The position numbers and the translations under genes are program-made. Below the pieces are notes generated by a model. That model saw only the letters and a list, made by a program, of their open reading frames with translations. It searched no databases and had not been told where the DNA came from. A stretch of 44,681 bases of DNA. It comes from an uncultured Alphaproteobacteria bacterium (lineage in GTDB: Bacteria > Pseudomonadota > Alphaproteobacteria > Rhodobacterales > Rhodobacteraceae). Shown piece by piece: positions 9,496 to 19,030 of this stretch (position 1 is its first letter; every line of letters starts with the position of its first letter). The stretch spans positions 1 to 44,681 of the forward strand of contig CACFXF010000014.1 of assembly GCA_902570265.1 (NCBI GenBank), written 5' to 3'.

Positions 9496-10683
9496 ATGGC
9501 TATTAAAACACTAAACGATTATAATATTGCTAATAAAAAAATATTAGTAAGGGCAGATTTAAATGTTCCTATAGAAAATGGAAAAATATCTGATATTTCA
9601 AGACTTATTAGCGCTACTTCGACTATTAAAACAATTCAATCATTAGGGGGGATAACCATTTTGATTTCTCATTTTGGCAGACCCGATGGATTATATAAAG
9701 AAGAACTTAGTCTTAAAAAAGTTGTACCCGAATTGGAGAATCTTCTAAATTGCCCTGTAAAATTCTCTTCTGAATTAGTTGGAAAAAATGTAATAAAAAA
9801 AATTGATAATCTAATTGGTGGTGAAATACTGTTGCTAGAAAATACAAGGTTTTTTGCTGAAGAAGAAAAAAATGACGAAAGTTTTTCAATAGAACTATCT
9901 AAATTAGGTGATATTTTCTGTAATGACGCATTCTCATCCTCTCACAGAGCTCATGCTTCAACCGTAGGTGTTGCTAAATTACTACCTAATTGTGCTGGCC
10001 AGCTAATGAAAAAAGAAATTGATACATTAGAAAATGTTTTAAAAAAACCACAGAAACCATTAACAGCAGTTATTGGTGGAGCTAAAATTTCAACAAAATT
10101 AAATTTACTTCTTAACTTAATAAAAAAAGTTGATTATTTAATTATCGGTGGAGGTATGGCTAATACTTTTCTTTTTGCAAAAGGACTGCAGATTGGAAAA
10201 TCTTTATGCGAAAAAAATTTAAAGGAAACATCCCAAAGAATTATTTCAGAAGCAAATGAAAATAAGTGTGAAATTATCTTGCCACATGACGTAGTAGTAT
10301 CTTCAGAATTTGTAGCTAATGCTAATTTTAGCATTAAAAATGTTACCGATATAAATAGTTTAGATATGATATTAGATATTGGACCTTCCACATGTGATAA
10401 AATAAATGAAATATTCTCAATCTCAAAAACTCTTATTTGGAATGGTCCGATGGGTGCTTTTGAACTAAAACCATTCGATAAGGGTACGATCAATACTTCA
10501 ATATGTGCCTCAAAACTTACTAAAAGTGGTAAATTAATATCTGTTGCGGGTGGTGGAGATACTGTATCAGCATTAAAAAAATCAAAAGCTGAAAAAGATT
10601 TTACATATATTTCTTTAGCTGGTGGTGCTTTTTTAGAATGGATGGAAGGGAAAAATTTACCTGGTGTTGAATGTTTGCTTTAG
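9496..10683 (+). CDS. pgk: Phosphoglycerate kinase
   Basis: Transfers phosphate between 1,3-bisphosphoglycerate and ADP in glycolysis/gluconeogenesis. The 395 residues match the family. Visible motifs: LVRADLNVPIENGKI near the N-terminus, SHFGRP, LLENTRFF, the nucleotide-domain VIGGAKISTKLNLL, LIWNGPMGAFE, and the C-terminal VAGGGDTVSAL with GGAFLEWMEGK. ATG at 9496 is preferred over the directly preceding TTG at 9493; AGTAGG ends 5 bases before it. The 8-base spacer after tkt implies one transcript. An ftsB-like gene follows, whereas alphaproteobacteria usually place eno before ftsB. Confidence 0.97.
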   Translation: MAIKTLNDYNIANKKILVRADLNVPIENGKISDISRLISATSTIKTIQSLGGITILISHFGRPDGLYKEELSLKKVVPELENLLNCPVKFSSELVGKNVIKKIDNLIGGEILLLENTRFFAEEEKNDESFSIELSKLGDIFCNDAFSSSHRAHASTVGVAKLLPNCAGQLMKKEIDTLENVLKKPQKPLTAVIGGAKISTKLNLLLNLIKKVDYLIIGGGMANTFLFAKGLQIGKSLCEKNLKETSQRIISEANENKCEIILPHDVVVSSEFVANANFSIKNVTDINSLDMILDIGPSTCDKINEIFSISKTLIWNGPMGAFELKPFDKGTINTSICASKLTKSGKLISVAGGGDTVSALKKSKAEKDFTYISLAGGAFLEWMEGKNLPGVECLL

Positions 10684-10734
10684 TATATTAAGTTTTTTCA
10701 ACATTTTATAAAATTTTAATAGTATTGATTTAAA

Positions 10735-11055
10735 TTGATTAGTTTTTTTTATATATTAAATAATATTAAACCAGTTTTGATTAACTTAACTCTGTTTGTT
10801 TGTTTACTATTTTTTCTTTTATATTTTTCTTATGTTGCAATTTTTGGAAATAATGGCCTAAAAAGCTATATTGATTTAGAATTTGAAATAATTGAATTGA
10901 ATAATAATTTTAACTCATTAGAAAAAATTATGCATGAACTGGAAATAAAAACTTCTAAACTTAGTAATAATTTAGATTTAGATTTATTAGATCAGCAGTC
11001 TAGAACTGTACTAGGTCTTATTAGAAACGATGAGATTATGATAATTGAAAAATAA
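10735..11055 (+). CDS. ftsB: FtsB/DivIC-like septum formation initiator
   Basis: Predicted 106-residue bitopic division protein: a short cytoplasmic stretch, one membrane helix at about residues 13-35 (LINLTLFVCLLFFLLYFSYV), then a periplasmic coiled coil (IDLEFEIIELNNNFNSLEK) and the DQQSRTVLGLIRNDEIMIIE tail. GNNGLKS after the helix matches the conserved Gly-Leu pair of the family. FtsB joins FtsL and FtsQ at the septum. Its place directly before pdhA is the usual alphaproteobacterial one and supports the call more than the divergent sequence does. The start is TTG at 10735 with no clear ribosome site. Confidence 0.8.
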   Translation: MISFFYILNNIKPVLINLTLFVCLLFFLLYFSYVAIFGNNGLKSYIDLEFEIIELNNNFNSLEKIMHELEIKTSKLSNNLDLDLLDQQSRTVLGLIRNDEIMIIEK

Positions 11056-11096
11056 ATTTATGTTGTTAATTTTATAGTTTAATGTTAAACTAAATC

Positions 11097-12062
11097 ATGA
11101 CAGCTAGAGAATTACTTGATACTTACTTAGCAATTTACGAGAAAATGTTGTTGATTCGTAGATTCGAAGAAAAAGCCGGACAACTTTATGGAATGGGTAA
11201 AATTGGTGGATTTTGTCATTTATATATTGGACAAGAAGCTGTTGTTGTGGGTGTAGATTCAGTGAAAAAAAAAGGTGACCAAGTAATAACTTCATACAGA
11301 GATCATGGGCACATGTTGTCTTGTGGAATGGATCCTAAAGGAGTAATGGCTGAATTAACAGGTAAAAAAACTGGATATTCTAAAGGTAAGGGCGGATCTA
11401 TGCATATGTTTAGCAAGTCTAAAGATTTCTATGGTGGGCATGGCATAGTTGGTGCTCAAGTTCCAATTGGTGCTGGTCTAGCCTTTTCAAATAAATACAA
11501 AAAAAATAAATCTGTATGCTTTACCTATTTTGGAGACGGTGCGGCTAACCAGGGGCAGATATATGAAACTTTTAATATGGCTTCTCTTTGGAAATTACCT
11601 GTTGTTTTTATAATAGAGAATAATCAGTATGCTATGGGTACTTCAATTGATAGAGCATCTTCAACTCTTAAACTATTTTCAAGAGGCCAAGCCTTTAATA
11701 TTCCTGGCCAATTGGTAGACGGAATGGACGTTTTAAAAGTAAGTAAAGCTACAGAATTAGCAGCAAAAAATTGTAGGAATGGCAATGGCCCTTATATACT
11801 CGAAATGAATACCTATAGATATAAAGGGCACTCTATGTCTGATCCCGCAAAGTATCGAACAAGAGAAGAGGTTCAAAATATTAAAGATAAAAAAGACCCA
11901 ATTGAAAATTTTCAAAAATATCTTTTTAACCAGGGTGTAAAGGAAGATGAATTTAAAAAAATTGATCAAAAAATAAAGGGAAGTATTTCTGAAGCTGCAG
12001 AATTTGCAATTGAAAGTGAAGAACCTGAATTATCTGATTTATTTAAAGATGTATATTTATAA
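11097..12062 (+). CDS. pdhA: Pyruvate dehydrogenase E1 component, alpha subunit
   Basis: ThDP-dependent decarboxylating subunit (alpha2beta2 type) of the pyruvate dehydrogenase complex. The 321 residues match the family. RRFEEKAGQLYGMGKIGGF and YRDHGHMLSCGMDP lie in the N-terminal half; the ThDP motif begins at YFGDGAANQGQIYE and ends with the Asn of FIIENNQYAMGT; the YKGHSMSDPAKYRTREEV loop is the conserved E1-alpha region phosphorylated in mitochondria. It is first of three adjacent genes for E1-alpha, lipoyl-E1-beta and E2. The E3 gene (lpd) is not in the window. Confidence 0.97.
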   Translation: MTARELLDTYLAIYEKMLLIRRFEEKAGQLYGMGKIGGFCHLYIGQEAVVVGVDSVKKKGDQVITSYRDHGHMLSCGMDPKGVMAELTGKKTGYSKGKGGSMHMFSKSKDFYGGHGIVGAQVPIGAGLAFSNKYKKNKSVCFTYFGDGAANQGQIYETFNMASLWKLPVVFIIENNQYAMGTSIDRASSTLKLFSRGQAFNIPGQLVDGMDVLKVSKATELAAKNCRNGNGPYILEMNTYRYKGHSMSDPAKYRTREEVQNIKDKKDPIENFQKYLFNQGVKEDEFKKIDQKIKGSISEAAEFAIESEEPELSDLFKDVYL

Positions 12063-12089
12063 CATTAATCTTGTGAGATTTTGTATAAA

Positions 12090-13439
12090 ATGAGTAATAT
12101 TGAAATACTTATGCCAGCTTTATCACCTACAATGGAAGAGGGTGGGATTGCAAAATGGTTAGTTAAACCAGGCGATACAATTCGTGCTGGTGATTTAATT
12201 GCTGAAATAGAAACTGATAAAGCTATCATGGAATTTGAGTCTGCAAGTGATGGTATAATTTGTGAATTACTGGTTGAAGAAGGATCTAATCAGATTAAAG
12301 TTAATACCCCTATTGCACTAATAAGTGATGAATCCAGTTCCACAAAAGATAGAAAAGTTACAAAAAAACATAGCAATAATTCTTCATCTTTAAATACTAA
12401 TCAACTTGACCATAAATCCAGTGATTCTGGGGATGGAGAAGAAATAAAAGAAGGTCAAAAATTATTTACTGTAAGAGAAGCTATACGAGATGCTTTAGCT
12501 GAAGAGATGCGAACCGACCAAAATGTTTTTTTGATGGGAGAAGAAGTTGCTGAATATGAAGGAGCATATAAAGTTTCACAAGGACTGTTAGACGAGTTTG
12601 GTAGTGAACGTGTGATTGATACACCAATAACTGAACACGGATTTACCGGTTTAGCTGCAGGTGCTGCATTTGGAGGGTTAAAACCTGTAGTTGAGTTTAT
12701 GACTTTTAATTTTTCTTTACAAGCAATGGATCAGATAATTAACACTTGTGCTAAAACACTTTATATGTCAGGTGGACAAATGAACTGTCCGATAGTGATT
12801 AGAGGTCCAAATGGAGCAGCTTCACAAGTTGCAGCACAGCATTCTCAAGATTTTGCACCATGGTTTGCATCAGTACCTGGTTTAAAAGTTGTTCAACCAT
12901 TTTCAGCAAATGATGCTAAAGGACTTTTAAAATCTGCAATAAGAGACCCAAATCCTGTAATATTTTTAGAAAATGAAATTTTATATAATGACAAATCTGC
13001 CTCATCAAAAATTAGTGATCAGTTAATTCCTATTGGCAAAGCTAAAGTTTTAGTTGAAGGTTCAGATGTAACTTTAGTTAGTTATGGGATTGGAATCAAA
13101 CATTCGCTGAGTGCCGTCGAACTAGCTAGAGATATTGATATAAGTGTTGAACTTATAGATCTCAGATCTATAAGACCAATTGATTATGAAACTGTCTTTG
13201 AATCAATAAAAAAAACAAATCGATGTATAACGGTTGAAGAATGTTTTCCAATTTGTTCAATAGGGAATCATCTATCAGCTTCAGTTATGGAGAGTATATT
13301 TGATTATTTAGATTCACCAATTATCAATTGTAATGGAAAGGACGTACCAATGCCTTATGCTAAAAACCTTGAAAAAGCTGCTCTTCTGAACCCTGAAGAA
13401 ATTCTTAATGCTATAAAAAAAGTCACCTACAGGGATTGA
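12090..13439 (+). CDS. pdhB: Pyruvate dehydrogenase E1 component, beta subunit with N-terminal lipoyl domain
   Basis: Beta subunit of heterotetrameric E1. Residues 1-78 are a lipoyl domain ([18 protein letters not shown], lipoylated Lys in [12 protein letters not shown]), joined by a Ser/Asn-rich linker to the transketolase-like beta domain ([53 protein letters not shown]). A lipoyl-fused E1-beta is characteristic of alphaproteobacteria. ATG at 12090 is preferred to an in-frame TTG at 12081 because [14 protein letters not shown] aligns with the E2 start [13 protein letters not shown]. It is 27 bases downstream of pdhA and 8 bases upstream of pdhC. Confidence 0.97.
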   Translation: MSNIEILMPALSPTMEEGGIAKWLVKPGDTIRAGDLIAEIETDKAIMEFESASDGIICELLVEEGSNQIKVNTPIALISDESSSTKDRKVTKKHSNNSSSLNTNQLDHKSSDSGDGEEIKEGQKLFTVREAIRDALAEEMRTDQNVFLMGEEVAEYEGAYKVSQGLLDEFGSERVIDTPITEHGFTGLAAGAAFGGLKPVVEFMTFNFSLQAMDQIINTCAKTLYMSGGQMNCPIVIRGPNGAASQVAAQHSQDFAPWFASVPGLKVVQPFSANDAKGLLKSAIRDPNPVIFLENEILYNDKSASSKISDQLIPIGKAKVLVEGSDVTLVSYGIGIKHSLSAVELARDIDISVELIDLRSIRPIDYETVFESIKKTNRCITVEECFPICSIGNHLSASVMESIFDYLDSPIINCNGKDVPMPYAKNLEKAALLNPEEILNAIKKVTYRD

Positions 13440-13447
13440 TTAAAGAA

Positions 13448-14710
13448 ATGTCAACGGAAATATTAATGCCTGCTCTTTCACCTACAATGTCAGAAGGTAA
13501 ATTATCAAAGTGGTTAGTTAAAGAAGGTGATATAATAAAAGCGGGAGATTTACTTGCAGAAATTGAGACCGACAAAGCAATAATGGAATTTGAAAGCTCC
13601 GAAGATGGCACTTTAAAAAAAATTCTGATAAATGAAGGTGTTGAAAATATTAAAGTAAATGAACCCATAGCATTATTAGAAACATCTAACTCGTTAGTGG
13701 AAGAAAATAGTCCAAAAAAGATAGTTAAAGAAAATAAAAAATTTTCCAAAAAGGAAACTGAAAGTAATAATAGTTTGTTAGTTGGCAAAGGTCACATTCT
13801 TCAAAAGAATCTAGGACATAAAAAAGATGAAGTCCTGAATAAAGATAAATTTAAAATTTCTCCTCTAGCAAAGAAAATTGCTAATCAACACAATATCAAT
13901 TTTAGAGACTTAGAAGGAACAGGTCCATCCGGTCGTATAATTAAAGCAGACATAGAAAAGCTTATTAAAATAGGTAATACACCAACTCCACTAATGGATC
14001 ATAATCCATTGGTTAACGATGAAAATGACTATACCTTGCTTAATCCTATGAGGAAAACTATTGCAGAACGCCTTAGCAAATCAAAAAGAGAAATTCCACA
14101 TTTTTATCTTAGGAAAAAAGTCTATGTAGATAAATTATTGTCAGCAAGAAAATTATTAAATAAAAAACTAGAGATAAAAAAAATTAAAATCTCCATAAAC
14201 GATTTTATAATAAAAGCTATTGCTCATGCTCTACATAATCATCCAAAATGTAATGTGACTTGGGGTGGTGATAGGATAATAAAATCTAGTACAACAGATA
14301 TAGCTTTAGCGGTTGCAATTGAAGATGGGCTTGTAACCCCTGTTATTAAAAATGTAAAAAATAAACCTCTTTCTGATCTTTGTGAAGAAACAAAATTATT
14401 AATTGAGAGATCCAAAAATAAAAGATTAAGAGCTGACGAATTGATCGGAGGAACGATTACAATTTCTAATTTAGGAATGATGGGAATTGATAGTTTTGAT
14501 GCAATAATTAATCCACCACATGGGTCAATTCTTGCTGTAGGAAAAACAGAAGAAGTTATAGTTTTTGATGAAAATGAAAAAATCACAAAAAAAACTATAA
14601 TCCAACTTACTTTGTCAGTAGATCATAGAATGATAGATGGAGCAATTGGATCAAATTTTTTAAATGAAATAGTATCTTTTTTAGAAGAGCCAATTAATCT
14701 ATTAGCTTAA
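13448..14710 (+). CDS. pdhC: Pyruvate dehydrogenase E2, dihydrolipoamide acetyltransferase
   Basis: Core acetyltransferase of the complex, passing acetyl groups from lipoyl-Lys to CoA. One lipoyl domain (about 1-77, Lys in [12 protein letters not shown]), a charged linker, the E1/E3-binding domain ([19 protein letters not shown], then [14 protein letters not shown]) and the catalytic domain ending with [11 protein letters not shown], whose HxxxDG box is intact. It has 420 residues. ATG at 13448 is chosen over TTG at 13436, which would have the AGGGA touching the start codon. Its last 4 bases overlap the convergent cysE, leaving no room for a terminator. Confidence 0.96.
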   Translation: MSTEILMPALSPTMSEGKLSKWLVKEGDIIKAGDLLAEIETDKAIMEFESSEDGTLKKILINEGVENIKVNEPIALLETSNSLVEENSPKKIVKENKKFSKKETESNNSLLVGKGHILQKNLGHKKDEVLNKDKFKISPLAKKIANQHNINFRDLEGTGPSGRIIKADIEKLIKIGNTPTPLMDHNPLVNDENDYTLLNPMRKTIAERLSKSKREIPHFYLRKKVYVDKLLSARKLLNKKLEIKKIKISINDFIIKAIAHALHNHPKCNVTWGGDRIIKSSTTDIALAVAIEDGLVTPVIKNVKNKPLSDLCEETKLLIERSKNKRLRADELIGGTITISNLGMMGIDSFDAIINPPHGSILAVGKTEEVIVFDENEKITKKTIIQLTLSVDHRMIDGAIGSNFLNEIVSFLEEPINLLA

Positions 14711-15522
14711 TTATCATTATCGTTTAACTTATGGTCCATTGATTTTGATGGTAAAATCTCTTCTGGAACTTCACCAACTATCTTAGCAGGGATTCCAGCT
14801 ACAGTTTTTCTATCTGGGACATCAGTTAAAACAACTGAACCCGAAGCAATTTTTGCGCAATGTCCTATATTTATATTACCTAAAACTTTTGCACCAGCAC
14901 CTAGCAAAACTCCATTACCAATTTTTGGATGCCTATCTCCCTCTTCTTTTCCAGTACCTCCTAAAGTAACAGAATGTAGGAGACTAACATTATCGCCTAC
15001 CCTAGCAGTTTCTCCAATTACTATGCCATGTGCATGATCCATTAAAATACCTTTTCCAATAGATGCAGATGGGTGTATGTCTACAGAAAATTTATTTGAG
15101 ACTAGCATTTGTATGAAATATGCTAGGTCAACTTCTCCTTTGCTAAAATAAAAGTTTGCAATTCTATAACACTGCAAGGCTTGAAAACCCTTATAATATA
15201 AAAAAGGATTAATAAAGCGAGTGCAAGCAGGATCTCTATCAAAATTTGCTAATATGTCTTCAATACATGAAACTACTATTTTATCATCATTGTGTATTGC
15301 AAAATCAGTAATCTTTCTAAGTTCATTATAATTTAAAAAATCACTAGTTAAATTATCTGCCACTAAATTAGACAAACATTCATTAAATGAATTATGTATA
15401 CTAATTTTCTTATCAACAAAAAAAGAAATTAGTGGTTCCTTTTTTTTTATTTCCAATGATTCTTCAAGAATTTTACTCCAAATCTCACTAGTTTTATTTA
15501 ATGAATTTATTTTTTTTTCCAT
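14707..15522 (-). CDS. cysE: Serine O-acetyltransferase
   Basis: Acetylates L-serine with acetyl-CoA to O-acetylserine, the carbon acceptor for sulfide in cysteine synthesis. The 271-residue protein has an N-terminal helical domain (about 1-140) typical of CysE and a left-handed beta-helix of hexapeptide repeats (about 145-265). The catalytic region is [19 protein letters not shown] (Asp162, His165), followed by [20 protein letters not shown] and the AGIPAKIVG end of the helix. The full-length N-terminal domain separates it from generic hexapeptide transferases. It is transcribed alone towards pdhC and overlaps the pdhC stop by 4 bases. Confidence 0.95.
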   Translation of the reverse strand: MEKKINSLNKTSEIWSKILEESLEIKKKEPLISFFVDKKISIHNSFNECLSNLVADNLTSDFLNYNELRKITDFAIHNDDKIVVSCIEDILANFDRDPACTRFINPFLYYKGFQALQCYRIANFYFSKGEVDLAYFIQMLVSNKFSVDIHPSASIGKGILMDHAHGIVIGETARVGDNVSLLHSVTLGGTGKEEGDRHPKIGNGVLLGAGAKVLGNINIGHCAKIASGSVVLTDVPDRKTVAGIPAKIVGEVPEEILPSKSMDHKLNDNDN

Positions 15523-15576
15523 AAATTATTACCGTAGGAATAAATTAATTATAAAGTCAAAATTGCAATAAAATAA

Positions 15577-16559
15577 TTAATTAGATTTATTTCTTTGTGA
15601 TTTATATAATTTAACGTTTTTATTATGTTCTTCAAGATTCATGGAAAAGAAATGTCCACCTTTTCCATTTGATACATAATAATAAAATTTTGAAATTACT
15701 GGATTTGCAGCTGCACTCAAAGCAGCCTCACCAGGGTTACAAATTGGATTTGGGGGTAATCCATTTATCATATAAGTATTATAAATAGATTTTATCCTCA
15801 GGTCTGATTTGGTAAGAGATCGACTTAATTTCTCACCTCCCATTATCCCATAAATTACTGTAGGATCTGCCTGTAATCTCATTTTTTTTCTTAAACGATT
15901 ATGTAATACTGATGAAATTAAATTTAGTTCGTCGTATTTTCCTGACTCTTTCTCAATTATTGACGCAAGAATAACTAATTCGTGTGGAGAATTTAAGGTA
16001 TCATTTTTTTTTCTACTGTTCCAAATTTTATTAATTCTTTTAAATTGTACTTTTTGAATTCTGTTTAGTAAGGCTATTCTTTTTTCACCTTCTTCATAAA
16101 AATAGGTATCAGGAGCTAAATAACCTTCTTTCGGAAAATCTGAAAATTTTAAATCACCTGATAATAATTCATTATTTGCTAAAATTTTAAAAAACATAGC
16201 ATTTGACATTCCCTCAGTAATTGTTATTCGGTTTTGTACTACTTTTCCTGAATTTAGTTTATTTAATATTTCTTTAATGGATAGTGAGTTTGATATATTA
16301 TAAGTACCTGATTTTATTGATTTTTCAAAATTGTAAAGTTTGGCAAAAAATTTAAAAAATTCTTTATTTTTGATCAATCCGCTATCGTATAATTTATTCG
16401 AAACAACTCTTAAAGTATCACCTTTATTAATAATTATAGAATAAAATCTAGAGCTTTCGTTATCTGATTTTGGATTATAATTTTGCAATAACTCCAAAAT
16501 AATAAGTAATGCAAAAAAAAAATAATGAATGTAATAAAATTAGATGAAATTGTTTTCAT
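15577..16559 (-). CDS. mltG: Endolytic murein transglycosylase MltG (frame interrupted at a T10 run)
   Basis: YceG-like transglycosylase that cuts nascent glycan strands in the periplasm. The catalytic half is intact: ILASIIEKESGKYDEL with the catalytic Glu, LQADPTVIYGIMGG, and the YNTYMINGLPPNPICNPG motif. The continuous frame (306 residues) has only TTG at 16497 as a plausible start, which removes the membrane anchor. On the coding strand an ATG at 16559, 8 bases after the fabF stop, encodes MKTISSNFITFIIFF and then runs into ten T's (16513-16522) and out of frame. Adding one T joins it to FALLIILELLQNYN, giving a single membrane helix and 327 residues, the usual MltG architecture. This is either a sequencing/assembly error or a slippage-corrected gene. 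Placement after fabF is typical of alphaproteobacteria. Confidence 0.88.
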
Positions 16560-16567
16560 TTTTTAAA

Positions 16568-17824
16568 TTAGATTTTTTTAAAAATTAAAGATGCGTTAGT
16601 ACCACCAAATCCAAATGAGTTTGAAAGAGCATAACTAATCTTTTTATAAACAGCTTTATTTGGAGCAAGATCTATCGTGGTTTCTTTATCAATGTTATTT
16701 AAGTTAATAGTAGGTGGTGCTATTTGATCTCTAATTGATAAAATGCAAAATATTGCCTCAACAGCACCCGCAGCTCCTAACAAATGACCAATGGAAGATT
16801 TTGTAGATGACATTGTTACATTAGGAGCGTAATCCCCAAGTAATTTCTCAACTGCACCAAGTTCAATTGTATCAGCCATTGTAGATGTTCCGTGAGCATT
16901 AATATAATCTATATTTTTATAACTCAAACCTGATGACTTAAGGGCAGCAACCATAGATCTGTATCCTCCATCTCCATCTTCTGAAGGAGCAGTTATGTGA
17001 TAAGCGTCACCCGATAATCCATAACCAACTATTTCACAATAAATTTTAGCATTCCTCGCAAGCGCATGTTCATAGTCTTCTAAAACTAATACACCAGCGC
17101 CCTCACCCATTACAAATCCATCCCGGTCCTTATCATAAGGCCTAGATGCAGATATTGGGTCATCAGAAAATTTTGTTGATAAGGCCCTACATGCATTGAA
17201 ACCTGCAATGCCTATTTGAGTAATAGGACTTTCAGATCCTCCAGCTATCATAACATCCGCATCACCATTAATGATAAGTCTAGTAGCATCACCTATAGAA
17301 TGCGCCCCAGTTGAACACGCTGTAGATACTGCATGGTTAGGACCCTTGAATCCATATCTAATTGAGACTTGACCAGAAATTAAATTAATTAAGGCACCTG
17401 GAATAAAAAAAGGAGATACTCTTCTGGGTCCCTTTTCGTTAATTTGTATAGCAGTTTGTGCAATTGATCCAAGACCTCCTATGCCAGAACCAATAATTAC
17501 ACCTGTTCTATTCTTTCCATTATCAGTTGTAGGCATCCAACCTGAATCTTTAATAGCCTGTTCTGCTGCCGCCACACCGTAAAGTATGAAATAATCTACT
17601 TTCCTTTGATCTTTAGGCTCCATCCAATCATCTGGATTAAAGGTATCGTTAGTACCATCACCAAAATTTATTTCACAGGCATAATCAGTAGCATATCCAT
17701 CTGTATTAAAACGAGTAATTTTTTTAGCTCCAGAACAACCTTCCAAAATTTTAGTCCAAGTACCATCTACAGTACTAGACAAAGGGCTAACAATACCAAG
17801 ACCGGTAACAACAACACGCCTCAT
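16568..17824 (-). CDS. fabF: Beta-ketoacyl-ACP synthase II
   Basis: Condensing enzyme of type II fatty acid synthesis: elongates acyl chains with malonyl-ACP. The 418 residues match FabF. The active-site triad is complete: nucleophile Cys170 in VSTACSTGAHS, His311 in INAHGTSTMADT and His347 in SSIGHLLGAAG, with Lys342 just before. The C-terminal SNSFGFGGTNASLIF motif is present. ATG at 17824 is preceded by GAGGGAA at a good distance. It is downstream of acpP (83 bases) in the fabD-fabG-acpP-fabF-mltG order. Confidence 0.98.
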   Translation of the reverse strand: MRRVVVTGLGIVSPLSSTVDGTWTKILEGCSGAKKITRFNTDGYATDYACEINFGDGTNDTFNPDDWMEPKDQRKVDYFILYGVAAAEQAIKDSGWMPTTDNGKNRTGVIIGSGIGGLGSIAQTAIQINEKGPRRVSPFFIPGALINLISGQVSIRYGFKGPNHAVSTACSTGAHSIGDATRLIINGDADVMIAGGSESPITQIGIAGFNACRALSTKFSDDPISASRPYDKDRDGFVMGEGAGVLVLEDYEHALARNAKIYCEIVGYGLSGDAYHITAPSEDGDGGYRSMVAALKSSGLSYKNIDYINAHGTSTMADTIELGAVEKLLGDYAPNVTMSSTKSSIGHLLGAAGAVEAIFCILSIRDQIAPPTINLNNIDKETTIDLAPNKAVYKKISYALSNSFGFGGTNASLIFKKI

Positions 17825-17907
17825 ATAATTTCCCTCAAAAAAAAAGATAAGAATTATGAACTAAATAAAACAATGTTTTAAATAACTATATTCTTAAATA
17901 AAAAATC

Positions 17908-18144
17908 TTAACCGATTTTCTCATTTATGAATTTAACAGCATCCCCAAATGTTTGAATTGTTTCAGCAGCATCATCAGGTATTTCAATATCAAATTCCTC
18001 TTCAAATGCCATTACTAGTTCTACAGTATCTAAACTATCTGCACCTAAATCATCAATAAATGATGCATCATCTGAAACTTTACTTTCATCAACATTTAAA
18101 TGCTCTACTACTATTTTTTTTACACGATCTGTTATATCACTCAT
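17908..18144 (-). CDS. acpP: Acyl carrier protein
   Basis: Carries growing acyl chains on phosphopantetheine. The 78-residue acidic helical protein has the canonical attachment site Ser37 in [15 protein letters not shown] and the family ends [15 protein letters not shown] and [21 protein letters not shown] lies upstream of ATG at 18144. It is separated from fabG by 151 bases, the widest gap in the fab cluster, consistent with its own promoter and with the high expression usual for ACP. Confidence 0.98.
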   Translation of the reverse strand: MSDITDRVKKIVVEHLNVDESKVSDDASFIDDLGADSLDTVELVMAFEEEFDIEIPDDAAETIQTFGDAVKFINEKIG

Positions 18145-18226
18145 ACTACCAACCTCACCTGTTTAAATATTTAATATATCTAATAATTAATACTATGTTA
18201 ATAATTATCATTTACCGAATGGGAGA

Positions 18227-18255
18227 GCTATACACTTGTGTTAAATGATAAGCAA
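18227..18255 (-). promoter_or_regulatory. acpP: Possible sigma-70-type promoter for acpP
   Basis: On the minus strand TTGCTT (18255-18250) is followed after exactly 17 bases by TATAGC (18232-18227), within the 151-base fabG-acpP gap and about 80 bases before the acpP start. The -10 matches 4 of 6 and the -35 only 3 of 6; the correct spacing and the need for strong acpP expression are the main support. Confidence 0.35.
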
Positions 18256-18295
18256 TATATTTTTATTTTTTTTTGTAAAATTAAAAATTGCATCC

Positions 18296-19030
18296 CTAGC
18301 TCATTAACATCCCTCCATTAACATGAATTGTTTGACCAGTAATGTAATTAGAATATGAAGAAGCTAAAAAAATTGCCGATGAGCAAATATCTATTGGGAT
18401 ACCTATACGATTCATTGGTATTCTATTGAGAATAGAACTTGTTTGGTTTTCATTCAATTTATCTGTCATGTTTGTTTTTATAAAACCTGGTGCAATACAA
18501 TTTACAGTAATTCCTCTAGATGCAACTTCAGAAGCAAGAGATTTAGAAAACCCTGTAAGCCCTGATTTTGATGCAACATAGTTTGACTGACCAGGATTCC
18601 CAGTTAATGCAACTATAGATGTAATATTAATAATTCTTCCCCATCTTTTCTTAATCATTCCTCTGATAATACCTCTTGTTAATCTCATAACCGAAGTAAG
18701 ATTTATTAACATAATATCTTCCCATTGTTCGTCACTCATCCTCATCAAAAGATTATCTTCTGTTTTGCCTGCATTATTTATCAAAACATCCACACCACCT
18801 GATCCATCCAAATAGTTTAATAAATCATTAATTTCATCAACATTTTTAAGATCACATTTATAAACTTCACACTCTTGATTTAAATCGTCTTTTAAGGACT
18901 GAAGCCGCTTAATATTAGTCCCACTTAAAATAATATTTGCACCTACATCTAAAAATGACTTGGAAAGTTCTTTTCCAATTCCACCTGCTGCACCTGTTAT
19001 AAGCACTCTTTTTCCAGAAAGATCAAACAT
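18296..19030 (-). CDS. fabG: 3-oxoacyl-ACP reductase
   Basis: NADPH-dependent reductase of fatty acid elongation. This 244-residue classical SDR has the cofactor motif TGAAGGIG (12-19), NNAG (85-88) and the full catalytic tetrad Asn110, Ser138, Tyr151 and Lys155 (SNYVASKSG). The C-terminus, IHVNGGMLMS, is typical of FabG. Its start overlaps the end of fabD by 8 bases (19023-19030), so the two are translationally coupled. It contrasts with the second SDR at 26564, which lacks these catalytic residues. Confidence 0.97.
   Translation of the reverse strand: MFDLSGKRVLITGAAGGIGKELSKSFLDVGANIILSGTNIKRLQSLKDDLNQECEVYKCDLKNVDEINDLLNYLDGSGGVDVLINNAGKTEDNLLMRMSDEQWEDIMLINLTSVMRLTRGIIRGMIKKRWGRIINITSIVALTGNPGQSNYVASKSGLTGFSKSLASEVASRGITVNCIAPGFIKTNMTDKLNENQTSSILNRIPMNRIGIPIDICSSAIFLASSYSNYITGQTIHVNGGMLMS

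Noticed and set aside
18060-18248. Open frame on the + strand across acpP and its upstream region.
   Set aside because: It is antisense to acpP, has biased His/Leu/Tyr composition and no ribosome site; a shadow of the real gene.
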